Part shown: positions 51,425 through 60,670 of the stretch, in pieces
Position numbering within the stretch: the stretch's first letter is position 1
How the letters are laid out: the number at the start of each line of letters is the position of its first letter
The notes under the pieces: model-generated
What the model was told of the DNA's origin: nothing
The model's database searches: none
What the model saw: only the letters and a program-made list of their open reading frames with translations
Made by a program: the position numbers and the translations under genes
Assembly: GCA_945865675.1 (NCBI GenBank)
Contig: CAMBFO010000002.1
Span: 1-64,000, forward strand
Length of the DNA stretch: 64,000 nucleotides
Reading direction: 5' to 3'
DNA from: Comamonas sp. lk
Lineage (GTDB): Bacteria > Pseudomonadota > Gammaproteobacteria > Burkholderiales > Burkholderiaceae_C

Positions 51425-53212
51425 ATGCACCCCTTAAGCAAACTCCTGCGCTACGCCAGCGCTTACCGGCGCGATTTCAAATTAGCTGCGCTGTATTCGG
51501 TATTGAATAAGTTTTTTGACATCTTGCCCGAGGTGTTGATCGGCGCGGCGGTGGATGTGGTGGTGAAGGGGGAAGAGAGTTTTCTCGCGCGTAATGTGCT
51601 GGGCGCGGTCGGCATCACCAACACCTGGGAACAATTGCTGGCGCTGGCATTGTTTAATGTGGTGGTGTGGGGTGGCGAGTCTTTGTTTCAGTATTTGTAC
51701 GAAGTGAAGTGGCGCCAGCTCGCGCAAAACCTGCAACACGATATGCGCCTGGACACCTACCGCCATGTGCAGCGCCTGGATATGGCGTATTTTGAGAACC
51801 AGCGCACTGGTAATTTGATGGCTATCCTGAACGATGACATCAACCAGATGGAGCGCTTCTTAAATGGCGGGGCCAACCAGATCATCCAGGTGTTTTTCTC
51901 TTCGCTGATGGTCAGCGCCGTGTTTTTTGCTTTGCAAAAAGAGATCGCGCTAATTGCTTTGCTGCCGGTGCCTTTGATTTTGCTGGGCGCGTTCTGGTTT
52001 CAAAACCGGCTGGCGCCGCGCTACACCAAAGTGCGCGAGGCGGCGGGCGATGTGGGGGCGCGGCTCAATAACAATTTGCTGGGCCTGGCCACCATCAAAG
52101 CCTTTGCCACCGAGGGTTTCGAGGCGGGGCACATCGAGGAGGCGAGCAACCGCTACCGCCAGACCAATGCCGCCGCCATCCGCATCAGTGCGGCCATCAC
52201 GCCGGTTATCCGGATGGCCATTCTGGCTGGCTTTACCGCCACACTTTTGTACGGCGGCTGGCTGACTTTGCACGGGCAATTGGCGGTAGGCGCGTTTTCG
52301 GTGTTGGTGTTTTTGACGCAGCGTCTGCTCTGGCCGCTGACCGGTCTGGCCGAGGTGGCCGATATGTACCAACGTTCCATGGCCGCCATCGAGCGTGCCA
52401 TGGGTTTGTTGGACACACCGATTAGCATCGCCTATGAAGGCAAGCACTTTGCCAAAGAGGCGATCCAAGGGGACATCCGCTTTGAAAACCTGACTTTTTC
52501 CTATGCCAGCGCAGGCGAGGCGCCCACGCTGCAGGGCATCAATCTGACCATACCGGCGGGCCAAACAGTGGCCTTTGTGGGCTCTACTGGCTCCGGAAAA
52601 TCTACCCTGGTTAAGTTGTTGTTGCGCTTTTATACGCCGCAGCAAGGGCGTATCTTGCTCGATGGCCAAGCGATTGACGGCCTGAATTTGCAAGATCTGC
52701 GCCGCGCTATCGGCTATGTGGCGCAGGACGCATTTTTGAGCGATGCCAGCGTGGCCGACAACATCGCTTACGGCGAGCAAGACCGCGCTGGCGTCAGCGA
52801 TGCGGCCATCGCTGCCGCAGCGCGCGCCGCCGAGGCTACGGAATTCATCGAAAAATTACCCCTTGGTTTTGCCACCCGGCTGGGCGAGCGCGGACAAAAA
52901 CTCTCAGGCGGACAGCGCCAGCGCCTGGCTTTGGCGCGCGCAATTTTGAAAGACCCGCCTATTTTGGTGTTGGACGAAGCCACCAGCGCGGTGGATAACG
53001 AAACCGAAGCGGCCATCCAGCGCTCGCTAGAGGTGGTTAGCCAGGGCCGCACTACCATTGTCATCGCCCACCGCCTGTCCACGGTGCGCCAGGCCGATTG
53101 CATCCATTTGATGGACGCTGGACGCATTTTGGAAAGCGGCACCCATGATGAACTGCTAGCGCAAGGCGGCGCCTATGCCGCGCTGTGGCGATTGCAGACG
53201 GGGGAGCGCTAA
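51425..53212 (+). CDS. ABC-type exporter, fused permease-ATPase (MsbA/ATM-like)
   Basis: The 595-residue half-transporter has six N-terminal membrane helices (residues about 20-320) and a C-terminal nucleotide-binding domain: Walker A GSTGSGKSTLVKLLLRF, signature LSGGQRQRLALARAI and Walker B ILVLDEATSAVDNE. It works as a homodimer, probably exporting a lipid, peptide or drug; the substrate is not evident. No adjacent partner is present. The start ATG lacks a strong Shine-Dalgarno. Confidence 0.93.
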   Translation: MHPLSKLLRYASAYRRDFKLAALYSVLNKFFDILPEVLIGAAVDVVVKGEESFLARNVLGAVGITNTWEQLLALALFNVVVWGGESLFQYLYEVKWRQLAQNLQHDMRLDTYRHVQRLDMAYFENQRTGNLMAILNDDINQMERFLNGGANQIIQVFFSSLMVSAVFFALQKEIALIALLPVPLILLGAFWFQNRLAPRYTKVREAAGDVGARLNNNLLGLATIKAFATEGFEAGHIEEASNRYRQTNAAAIRISAAITPVIRMAILAGFTATLLYGGWLTLHGQLAVGAFSVLVFLTQRLLWPLTGLAEVADMYQRSMAAIERAMGLLDTPISIAYEGKHFAKEAIQGDIRFENLTFSYASAGEAPTLQGINLTIPAGQTVAFVGSTGSGKSTLVKLLLRFYTPQQGRILLDGQAIDGLNLQDLRRAIGYVAQDAFLSDASVADNIAYGEQDRAGVSDAAIAAAARAAEATEFIEKLPLGFATRLGERGQKLSGGQRQRLALARAILKDPPILVLDEATSAVDNETEAAIQRSLEVVSQGRTTIVIAHRLSTVRQADCIHLMDAGRILESGTHDELLAQGGAYAALWRLQTGER

Positions 53213-53404
53213 GGCGTCCTAGCGCATACTGGCAGCCGCTAAGTCCTGCTACTTGACACTGGCGCCTAAAACGAGAACTATGTGCGCTTTGGACATCCGG
53301 TGTGCTCGCAGGGGCGAGCCCTCGTCGCTTGCCTGGCCAAGGCGCGGATCAATAAAAGTGCAGCCACTGCCCGGACTGCCAAGACTTCAGAGAAGGAGCG
53401 TTCC

Positions 53405-54484
53405 ATGAGCAAAATGGAAGAGCTGTTGCGCCAGCAAGCGCAGATTGCTGCCGCCATAGAGGCGGAAGTGATACGTTCCAGGGACGAGGCAGCCAGAGGT
53501 GCGGCCCAGGGCCAGTACGAGATGGCGGTGCTGATGCACTTTGCGCGCGGCGTACCCAAAAACTACCCCGAAGCCATGAAGCTCTACAAATTGGCCGCAG
53601 CCCAGGGGCTGAGCGAGGCGCAACTCAACCTGGGCCTGATGTTTGAAAACGGGCAGGGTACTTCCGAAGATTTTGTGCAGGCCCTCCATTGGTACAAACA
53701 AGCGGCGACCCATGGCAATGCAGAGGCGCAATGGCGGCTGGGCGTCTTGTGTGAAGAAGGAAGGGGCGCCAAGCAGGACTTTCAGGCCGCCATGCAGTGC
53801 TACAAAATGGCCGCGGCCCACGGCCTGGCCCAGGCGCAGTTCGCCATCGGCCTGATGTATGAAAACCACCACGGGGTGGAGCGCGACTATGCCAAGGCGG
53901 CCGATTGGTACAAACAGGCCGCAGCCCAGGGCCATGCCGAGGCCCAAACCCGGCTGGGCCAGATCTATGAACGCGGTGTGGATATCAAACAGGACTTTGC
54001 GCAGGCCATGCATTGGTTTCGCAGCGCAGCCGATGCGGGGCACACACCTGCGCAACTGCATGTGGGCTTGTTATATGAACACGGGCAGGGTGTGAAAGAG
54101 GATGTGCACCAGGCGCTGCACTGGTTCAAACTGGCTGCCTCCCAAGGCCACGCCGATGCCCAGACCAAGATGGGCTTTATGTACAGCAATGGCCGGGGCG
54201 TCAAGCAAGACTACCACCAGGCCATGGACTGGTACCGGCTGGCTGCCGAAAAAGACCATGCCGGTGCCTTGTCCAACCTCGGATTTATGTACGAGCATGG
54301 GCAGGGCGTAGAGGAAGACGAGGCCCGCGCGCTCACCTATTACGTTCGGGCGGCTAAGAAAGGCGATGCCTATGCCATAAAGAACCGCGACCTGATACTG
54401 GCACATCGCGCAAAACACGAGGCACAGCAGGCTGCTCTGGAAGCACAAAACGCAGCGCAGGAGGCACATAAGCCCGCCAAGTAG
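53405..54484 (+). CDS. Sel1-like repeat protein with coiled-coil N-terminus
   Basis: The 359-residue product has a short N-terminal helix (MSKMEELLRQQAQIAAAIEA), about nine Sel1/TPR-like repeats of 36 residues (A-x-LGLMYExGxGVxxDxxxAxxWYxxAAxxG pattern) and an Ala/Gln/Glu-rich tail. Sel1 repeats form superhelices that bind other proteins. The first two repeats are degenerate. AAGGAG lies 6 bases before the ATG. No partner gene is obvious. It may be cytoplasmic, as no signal peptide is present. Confidence 0.88.
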   Translation: MSKMEELLRQQAQIAAAIEAEVIRSRDEAARGAAQGQYEMAVLMHFARGVPKNYPEAMKLYKLAAAQGLSEAQLNLGLMFENGQGTSEDFVQALHWYKQAATHGNAEAQWRLGVLCEEGRGAKQDFQAAMQCYKMAAAHGLAQAQFAIGLMYENHHGVERDYAKAADWYKQAAAQGHAEAQTRLGQIYERGVDIKQDFAQAMHWFRSAADAGHTPAQLHVGLLYEHGQGVKEDVHQALHWFKLAASQGHADAQTKMGFMYSNGRGVKQDYHQAMDWYRLAAEKDHAGALSNLGFMYEHGQGVEEDEARALTYYVRAAKKGDAYAIKNRDLILAHRAKHEAQQAALEAQNAAQEAHKPAK

Positions 54485-54578
54485 TTTGCGCTTCGCTCCA
54501 AGGGGCTAAGGCTCAATAGGCCAGAATAGGGTTGGCGTTTCAATGCGTCGACCAATACACAAGCCTTTGGAGATTTCG

Positions 54579-55910
54579 ATGGACACTCAGGCCCAAACCA
54601 ATCAATTTGCACTTCTCGGGCAGCGCCGTTTTGGCCCCTTTTTCTGGACGCAGTTCAGCGGCGCGGGCAATGACAATGTATTCAAGTTCGCTTTTACGGT
54701 GATGGTCACCTACCAGTTGCAGGTGGCTTGGCTGCCGCCTGCGCTGGCTGGTTTGGTGATAGGTGCTTTGTTCATCCTGCCCTATCTATTGTTTTCTGCC
54801 ACCAGCGGACAGATTGCCGACCGTTGGGACAAAGCCCGGCTGATGCGCCTGGTCAAAAACCTGGAAATCGCCATCATGCTGCTGGCAGCATACGGCTTCG
54901 TGGCGCAACAGGCCGGGGTATTGCTGGCCTGTACGTTTTTGATGGGTTGCCATTCCACCTTATTCGGTCCGGCCAAGTTTGCGTATTTACCGGAAGTCTT
55001 GCAAGAGCGCGAACTGGTGGGCGGCAACGGCATGGTGGAGATGGGTACTTTTGTCGCCATCTTGTTGGGCAATATGGTGGGCGGCCTGTTGGTTGCCATC
55101 CCCGACATCGGACAGTCAGCAGCGGCAGCAGCTTGCGTGCTTTTTGCGGTCTTGGGGCGAATCGCCGCAGCGTTCATTCCGGCCACCCCAGCGCATCTGC
55201 AAGGCCAAGCCATGAATTGGAACCCGTTTACCGAAACCGCCGCCAATTTGCGATTGGCTGCGGCGGACCCCGTGGTCTTTCGTTCCATGCTGGGCATTAG
55301 CTGGATGTGGTTTTTTGGCGCCGTATTTCTCAGCCAGTTCCCTTCGTTTGCCAAAACCGTGCTGCATGGCGATGAGCAAGTTGCGTCGCTGCTGCTGGTT
55401 GTGTTTTCGGTGGGCGTGGGCATCGGTGCGCTGCTGTGTGAAAGCCTCAGCCGCAAAGGTGGGGGCCTGGGGCTGGGTCTGGTGCCGCTGGGTGCGGCGG
55501 GCATGAGCGTATTTGCGGTAGATTTGTATTTCGCATCGCGCAGCCTTGCGCCTTCGGCTTTGATGGGCGTCAGTGACTTTGTAGCCCAAAGCGTGCATTG
55601 GCGCGTGATGGCTGATTTGCTGTTTATGAGCCTCTTCACCGGCCTGTTCAGCGTGCCCATGTACGCGCTGATCCAACAGCGCAGCCAGGTCACACACCGC
55701 GCCCGCATCATCGCGGCCAACAATATTCTCAATGCGCTGTTTATGGTGGTCAGCGCCGTGCTGGCCGGGGCCTTGCTGAGTGCGGGCTTGACGATTCCGG
55801 ATGTGTTTTTGCTGACAGGCCTTGTAAACGCCCTGTTTGCGACCTATGTATGTGTCAAGGTGCCTGCGTATGGGCAGGATTTGCGTGCCATGCTGGGTCG
55901 GACCTCCTAG
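54579..55910 (+). CDS. MFS transporter, LplT-like
   Basis: The 443-residue product has 12 predicted helices and the family opening FGPFFWTQFSGAGNDNVFKF, shared with lysophospholipid transporter LplT-like carriers. TSGQIADRWDKARLMRLV is an MFS motif A-like loop. In other species this carrier is often fused to or next to an acyltransferase; none is here. The start at 54579 has GGAG 6 bases upstream. It may flip lysophospholipid across the inner membrane, which is family inference. Confidence 0.88.
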   Translation: MDTQAQTNQFALLGQRRFGPFFWTQFSGAGNDNVFKFAFTVMVTYQLQVAWLPPALAGLVIGALFILPYLLFSATSGQIADRWDKARLMRLVKNLEIAIMLLAAYGFVAQQAGVLLACTFLMGCHSTLFGPAKFAYLPEVLQERELVGGNGMVEMGTFVAILLGNMVGGLLVAIPDIGQSAAAAACVLFAVLGRIAAAFIPATPAHLQGQAMNWNPFTETAANLRLAAADPVVFRSMLGISWMWFFGAVFLSQFPSFAKTVLHGDEQVASLLLVVFSVGVGIGALLCESLSRKGGGLGLGLVPLGAAGMSVFAVDLYFASRSLAPSALMGVSDFVAQSVHWRVMADLLFMSLFTGLFSVPMYALIQQRSQVTHRARIIAANNILNALFMVVSAVLAGALLSAGLTIPDVFLLTGLVNALFATYVCVKVPAYGQDLRAMLGRTS

Positions 55911-55936
55911 GCGCAGATGAAATCGGAAATTTAGTT

Positions 55937-56215
55937 ATGCAATGGTTGTTTCGTGCTTTTTTGTTGATACTTGGCCTGGGTTTTATGCTGGCCTTGCTCT
56001 GCATGGCGGCACTGATGTTTGTTTTCTCACTGCTGCGTTGGCTGTTTACCGGGCGCAAACCGCAGGTGGTCCTCATCATGGACAGCTACAAAAGATGGCA
56101 GCAAAAAGCCCCCTGGCAGGCGCGGCAACAAGATAACGCGGACATCATCGACGTGCAGGGGCGAGATATTGAGCCCAGCCAGGCGCGTTTGCCACCGACC
56201 GACAAAAAAGACTGA
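55937..56215 (+). CDS. small single-pass membrane protein
   Basis: The 92-residue product has a long hydrophobic N-terminus (residues about 3-38, perhaps two helices) and a charged tail (GRKPQVVLIMDSYKRWQQKA and an end rich in Asp, Pro and Lys). Unknown family. It is 26 bases after the MFS gene with GGAAA upstream, suggesting one transcript. Confidence 0.7.
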   Translation: MQWLFRAFLLILGLGFMLALLCMAALMFVFSLLRWLFTGRKPQVVLIMDSYKRWQQKAPWQARQQDNADIIDVQGRDIEPSQARLPPTDKKD

Positions 56216-56242
56216 ATTGCGCGCCCGGGCTACGCAAAGGCC

Positions 56243-56995
56243 TTAGAAACCATCGCCTTGCAATGGCATGGGCTGCAAATCCGGCCCCACCACGCGGCGT
56301 TCGTCAAATACAAAGCAGCCGCCTTGGTAGTGTTTGGCATCGGTTTCCTCAAAGTATTTGAGGATGCCGCCTTCGAGCTGATAAACATGCTCCAGCCCTT
56401 CCTCGCGCATCAAGATGGCGGCTTTTTCGCAGCGTATGCCGCCGGTGCAAAAACTGACCACCGTCTTGTCTTGCAGCGATGCTTTGTGCGCCCGAAAGGC
56501 GTCGGGGAATTCGGTGAACTTGTGGATGCGCCAATCCAGCGCACCGCTGAAAGTGCCTTCGTCCACTTCAAACGCATTGCGCGTGTCCAGGGTGACCACC
56601 GGGCGACCCGCATCGTCCACCCCAGCCTCTAGCCAGCGCCGTACGGTGGCGGCACTGACCGCAGGCGCGCGGCCCGCCGCCGGTTGAATGGCAGGGTGGT
56701 TCATGCGGATGATCTCGTTTTTTACCTTCACCAGCATTTTTTTGAAAGGCTGCTCTTCGGACCAACTCTCTTTGGGCGCCAGCGGTGCAAAGCGTGCGTC
56801 GCTTTGCAGCTGCGCCACAAAGCTGCGCACCTGTTCGGCCTGCCCGGCCAGAAACATATTGATGCCTTCATGGGCCAGCAATACCGTGCCCTTGAGCTGC
56901 AAGCCCAGCGCGCGGCTATGCAAGGTCTCGCGCAGCGCCGCCGCATCGGGCAGCGGCGTAAACAGGTAGGCAGAGATATTGAGGATGCTGGGCAT
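56243..56995 (-). CDS. trhO: tRNA uridine(34) hydroxylase TrhO (rhodanese-like)
   Basis: The 250-residue product has an N-terminal acylphosphatase-like part (SAYLFTPLPDAAALRETLHS, GTVLLAHEGINMFLAG) and a rhodanese domain with the active-site loop CTGGIRC (VSFCTGGIRCEKAAILM). TrhO hydroxylates U34 of tRNA in an O2-dependent way. This form lacks the longer C-terminal part of E. coli YceA. Confidence in the family is high; the function is known from E. coli and Bacillus. Confidence 0.93.
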   Translation of the reverse strand: MPSILNISAYLFTPLPDAAALRETLHSRALGLQLKGTVLLAHEGINMFLAGQAEQVRSFVAQLQSDARFAPLAPKESWSEEQPFKKMLVKVKNEIIRMNHPAIQPAAGRAPAVSAATVRRWLEAGVDDAGRPVVTLDTRNAFEVDEGTFSGALDWRIHKFTEFPDAFRAHKASLQDKTVVSFCTGGIRCEKAAILMREEGLEHVYQLEGGILKYFEETDAKHYQGGCFVFDERRVVGPDLQPMPLQGDGF

Positions 56996-57064
56996 GGGTA
57001 TAGGGTTGGCGCCGAGAAATGCTGACGCTACCTGTATTTTCGGTTATGCGCGCAGATGGTGCGC

Positions 57065-57967
57065 TTAAGTACCCGGCTCGGCCTTGGAGTCCGAGCGACG
57101 CAGCATATCCAGCGGGTTGACATTCGACACCAGCAGGCAAGCCAGCACGATCAATCCGCCGCCTACGGCCATGGCCAGGCTGGTGGCTTCCCCTAGTAGC
57201 AGTACCGACCAGAGCACGCCAAAGCCGGTGCTCATAAAGTTGGCCGTCATCGACGCCATGGGCGGCACATGCTGCATGATGCGCATAAACATCCAATAGG
57301 CCAGGCCCGAAGTGGCGATACCCAGCACGCTGACAGCGGCCAGGGCGCTTAGGGTGAAATGGGCTTGCGGAAAATCATATACCGCGCCGGGCAGCAGCAT
57401 GAGCACCGAAGCGGCATGCATGCCGGCCGTGATAGCCAGCGGCTCCATGCGCGTGGTGGCGCGTTTGAGGTAGGGCGTGGCGATGCCCGATAGCGCTGCC
57501 GCGCCCAAACAGGTCAGGGCCGAGAGCATCAGCTCTGCGCTGGGGTGGACCGGCCCCAGCCGCACCACCAGTGCTGCGCCGGCCAGGCCCAGCAGGCATC
57601 CGGCTAATTTTCCGCGCGTCAACACTTCTTCGCCCAACCAGGCTGAGGCAAACGCGCCAAATAACACTGAGGTGACGGATATCAGCGCGCCATAGCCACC
57701 GGGCAAAAACAAGGCGGCTTGCGAATACAAGGCGTGCGGCCCGGCCACGGCCAGAAAGCCGATAAACATCAACTCCTTCCAATGCTCGGTGGGCCAGCGG
57801 TGCTTGAGCGCGCGCATGATGATCGCCAGCATCATGGTGCCCAAACTCATGCGTAGCCAGGGCGAAAAATTCGGCCCCAGTTGGGGCACTGCAATGCGGG
57901 TCAGGATGAAGGAGGCGCCCCACAGCGCAGAGAGGCAGGTCAGTTGCAGCAGGTATTTGGCTTGCAC
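57065..57967 (-). CDS. EamA/DMT-family transporter (first copy)
   Basis: The 300-residue product has ten helices in two EamA repeats (LSALWGASFILTRIAVPQLG; the second repeat begins near LSALTCLGAAALSGIATPYL). It exports or imports small metabolites; substrate unknown. It lies downstream of trpS on the same strand (30 bases). Confidence 0.92.
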   Translation of the reverse strand: MQAKYLLQLTCLSALWGASFILTRIAVPQLGPNFSPWLRMSLGTMMLAIIMRALKHRWPTEHWKELMFIGFLAVAGPHALYSQAALFLPGGYGALISVTSVLFGAFASAWLGEEVLTRGKLAGCLLGLAGAALVVRLGPVHPSAELMLSALTCLGAAALSGIATPYLKRATTRMEPLAITAGMHAASVLMLLPGAVYDFPQAHFTLSALAAVSVLGIATSGLAYWMFMRIMQHVPPMASMTANFMSTGFGVLWSVLLLGEATSLAMAVGGGLIVLACLLVSNVNPLDMLRRSDSKAEPGT

Positions 57968-57997
57968 GGCGCTTGCCTAGGCGTGGCTCATCGCCAA

Positions 57998-59290
57998 TTA
58001 GGCCGCCTGCGCACGCAAACTCTCTAGCGCTTCGTCCAGCGCTGCAGCATCGTTCACCGAGGCAATAAAGCCTTGGCAGGCGGGCAATGCGCTGGCACCC
58101 CCAGCCTTCAGTTGGGCCATCACTTGCGCCGCCTCTTTCGGGTTGGCAAAGCCGGTGCTTTGCAAGAGCAGCGCGCCTTTTGCATCGAGCAGTTTGAAGT
58201 AAAACTGACCATCGGCTTCGCGGTATTGCTTGAAGGCCGCGCTGGCAGTTTTGGCCGCTTTAGCAGGGCCGCCAGTGCTTTGCGCAGCCAAGCCGCGCAG
58301 GCCCACGGCCTGGCGCAAGCGCGCCATAAAAGGCGTGGCCACGGCGCGCGCTTTCATGGCGCCTTGCAGCAGCAGGGCTTCCACCTCTTGCGGATGCTCC
58401 ATCAGGTGCTGGTAGCGTGCGCGCATGGGCGCAATCTCTTGGTCGATGCGCGCATACAGTTTTTCTTTGGCAGCGGCCCAACTGATGCCTTGGGCAAATT
58501 CCTGCGCAAAAGCGGTGGTCTCTTGTGGGCTGGCAAAGGCTTGGTAAATCTGGAACAGGGCGGAGCCTTCGGTGTCTTTGGGCTCGCCCGGCGCGCGCGA
58601 ATCGGTTTTGATATTGGCTATCAGTTTTTGCAATTGCGCGCTGCTAGCAAACAGCGGGATGGTGTTGTCATAGCTCTTGCTCATCTTGCGGCCATCCAAG
58701 CCCGGCAAGGTGGCTACGCTTTCTTCGATGGCCGCCTGCGGGGCCACGAAATATTCGCCATAGCGGTGGTTAAAACTATGCGCCATGTCGCGCGCCATTT
58801 CGATGTGCTGTACCTGGTCGCGCCCCACCGGCACATGGTGGGCGTTGAACATCAAAATGTCCGCACCCATGAGCACCGGGTACATAAACAGGCCGGCGCT
58901 GACATCGGTGTCCGGGTCGGTACCGGCGGCGGTGTTTTTGTCCACCGAGGCTTTGTAGGCATGCGCTCGGTTGAGAATGCCTTTGCCGGTTACGCAGGTT
59001 AAAAACCAGGTCAGCTCGGGGATTTCCGGGACGTCAGACTGGCGGTAAAACACCACGCGCTGCGGGTCTAAACCAGCAGCCAGCCAACTAGCGGCAATTT
59101 CCAGCGTGCTGCGCTGGATGCGTGCCGGCTCGTCAATTTTGATGAGCGCGTGGTAGTCGGCCAGAAAGTAATAGCTCTCCACACCGGGCCGCAAGCTCGC
59201 TTGCACCGCGGGGCGTATGGAGCCCACGTAGTTACCCAAGTGCGGCGTACCCGAAGTAGTGATGCCGGTTAAAAAACGAACAGTGCTCAT
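57998..59290 (-). CDS. trpS: tryptophanyl-tRNA synthetase with C-terminal YegP-like domain
   Basis: The 430-residue product has the class I core with HIGH-like TSGTPHLGNYVG, KMSKSYDNTIPLF and the Trp-binding region around LMGADILMFNAHHVPVGRDQ. After residue about 340 an extra part appears (GQFYFKLLDAKGALLLQSTG) that resembles the DUF1508/YegP beta domain. A fusion of this kind occurs in Burkholderiales TrpS proteins and its role is unknown. It precedes the EamA gene and follows the M50 protease. Confidence 0.94.
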   Translation of the reverse strand: MSTVRFLTGITTSGTPHLGNYVGSIRPAVQASLRPGVESYYFLADYHALIKIDEPARIQRSTLEIAASWLAAGLDPQRVVFYRQSDVPEIPELTWFLTCVTGKGILNRAHAYKASVDKNTAAGTDPDTDVSAGLFMYPVLMGADILMFNAHHVPVGRDQVQHIEMARDMAHSFNHRYGEYFVAPQAAIEESVATLPGLDGRKMSKSYDNTIPLFASSAQLQKLIANIKTDSRAPGEPKDTEGSALFQIYQAFASPQETTAFAQEFAQGISWAAAKEKLYARIDQEIAPMRARYQHLMEHPQEVEALLLQGAMKARAVATPFMARLRQAVGLRGLAAQSTGGPAKAAKTASAAFKQYREADGQFYFKLLDAKGALLLQSTGFANPKEAAQVMAQLKAGGASALPACQGFIASVNDAAALDEALESLRAQAA

Positions 59291-59318
59291 GGTGTTTTAG
59301 ACAAAAAGGCCCAACAAT

Positions 59319-60005
59319 CTAAATCGGAGCGCCGCCGCTTTGCAGCAGGGCGCGCAAGGGGCTCAGCAGCAGCTGCAGGGCTTCAAAGCTCAGGCCCATC
59401 AAAGGCAGCATCCAAAACGTATTGATGACCTTGGTCAGCACCAGCGCCATCACAATAAAAAATCCCCAGGGCTCCACGCGCGAAAGCCAATAGGCCTGGC
59501 GCATGGGCAGCAGGCCTACCAGTATGCGTCCGCCATCGAGTGGCGGCAGCGGGAAAAGATTGAACACACACATCACCACATTGACCAGCACGCCGCCCTG
59601 GCACATTTTCAGCAAAAAAGGCTCGCTGACGCCGGCACCTTGTAATACAAACAGGCCCGCTCCCCAAACAAGGGCTTGCGCGAAATTAATCGCCGGGCCG
59701 GCCAGCGCCACCCAGACCATATCGCGCTTGGGGTGGCGCAGCTGCCCAAAGTTCACCGGCACTTGTTTGGCATAGCCAAACAAAAACGCGCCCGAAGTGC
59801 TGAAATACAGCAGCAGTGGCAGCAAGATAGTACCCACCGGATCGATGTGCTTCAAGGGGTTGAGCGAGATACGGCCCAGCATCCAAGCGGTGTTGTCGCC
59901 AAAGTAGCGCGCCGCATAGCCATGCGCGGCTTCGTGCAGGGTGATAGAAAAAATCACCGGTATCGCGTACAGGCTAACGGTTTGAATCAGTTGGGCAATA
60001 TCCAC
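59319..60005 (-). CDS. site-2 protease family (M50) membrane metalloprotease
   Basis: The 228-residue product has the HExxH motif (H24EAAH28, in ITLHEAAHGYAARYFGD) and the LDG zinc ligand motif (NLFPLPPLDGGRILVG), with about six helices. Such proteins cut membrane peptides within the bilayer. No PDZ domain is present, unlike RseP. It lies between YciO and trpS. Confidence 0.91.
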   Translation of the reverse strand: MDIAQLIQTVSLYAIPVIFSITLHEAAHGYAARYFGDNTAWMLGRISLNPLKHIDPVGTILLPLLLYFSTSGAFLFGYAKQVPVNFGQLRHPKRDMVWVALAGPAINFAQALVWGAGLFVLQGAGVSEPFLLKMCQGGVLVNVVMCVFNLFPLPPLDGGRILVGLLPMRQAYWLSRVEPWGFFIVMALVLTKVINTFWMLPLMGLSFEALQLLLSPLRALLQSGGAPI

Positions 60006-60038
60006 GTGCTGGCTTTCAAAAAATCGGGGGCTTGTGCG

Positions 60039-60662
60039 TTAAAGGCCCAGCCGGGCTGGGTCGCCCCGGCCCAGGCGCACCACCTCGGCGTCGCCCGTGC
60101 TCAGGTCGATCACCGTGCTGGGCTCTAGCGCACAGGCACCGGCTTCGATCACACCGTCTATCTGGTGCTCAAAGCGTTCACGTATGTCGGCGGCATCGTT
60201 GAGGGCCTGACTTTCACCGGGGGGAATCAAGGTGGTAGCCAGCAATGGCGCGCCATGGAGTTCCAGCAGGGCTTGCAGGCATGCGTGCTCTGGCAGGCGC
60301 AGCCCTATAGTTTTACGCGAAGGGTGGCTAAGGCGGCGCGGCACTTCTTTGCTGGCCTCCAGAATGAAGGTAAACGGCCCGGGCGTGGCGGACTTGAGCA
60401 GACGAAATTGCCGGTTGTCCACGCGGGCGTAACTGGCCAGCTCGCTCAGGTCGCGGCACAAGAGCGTAAGGTGGTGTTTATCGTCCACCCCGCGAATCTG
60501 GCGCAGCCGGTCAGCAGCGGCTTTGTCGTCCAGGTGGCAGACCAGTGCGTAACTCGAATCGGTGGGCACCGCCAGCACGCCGCCTTTGTGCATCAAGGCC
60601 ACCGCTTGCTTAAGCAGGCGTTGTTGCGGGTTGTCCGGGTGGACCTCAAAAAACTGTGCCAC
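60039..60662 (-). CDS. YrdC/Sua5/YciO-family protein
   Basis: The 207-residue product begins AQFFEVHPDNPQQRLLKQAV after a GTG start and has the YrdC core (GVLAVPTDSSYALVCHLDDK, TLLCRDLSELASYARV, ATPGPFTFILEASKEVPRR, PSTVIDLSTG). YciO-type members bind RNA or make threonylcarbamoyl-AMP less actively than TsaC. The GTG at 60662, 8 bases after the PHP stop, gives the same N-terminus as relatives; a longer frame reaches into the PHP gene. Confidence 0.88.
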   Translation of the reverse strand: MAQFFEVHPDNPQQRLLKQAVALMHKGGVLAVPTDSSYALVCHLDDKAAADRLRQIRGVDDKHHLTLLCRDLSELASYARVDNRQFRLLKSATPGPFTFILEASKEVPRRLSHPSRKTIGLRLPEHACLQALLELHGAPLLATTLIPPGESQALNDAADIRERFEHQIDGVIEAGACALEPSTVIDLSTGDAEVVRLGRGDPARLGL

Positions 60663-60670
60663 TGCGTCGC

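Noticed and set aside
58073-59002. A plus-strand open frame of about 310 codons opposite trpS
   Set aside because: It covers the conserved TrpS core in antisense and has no family match.
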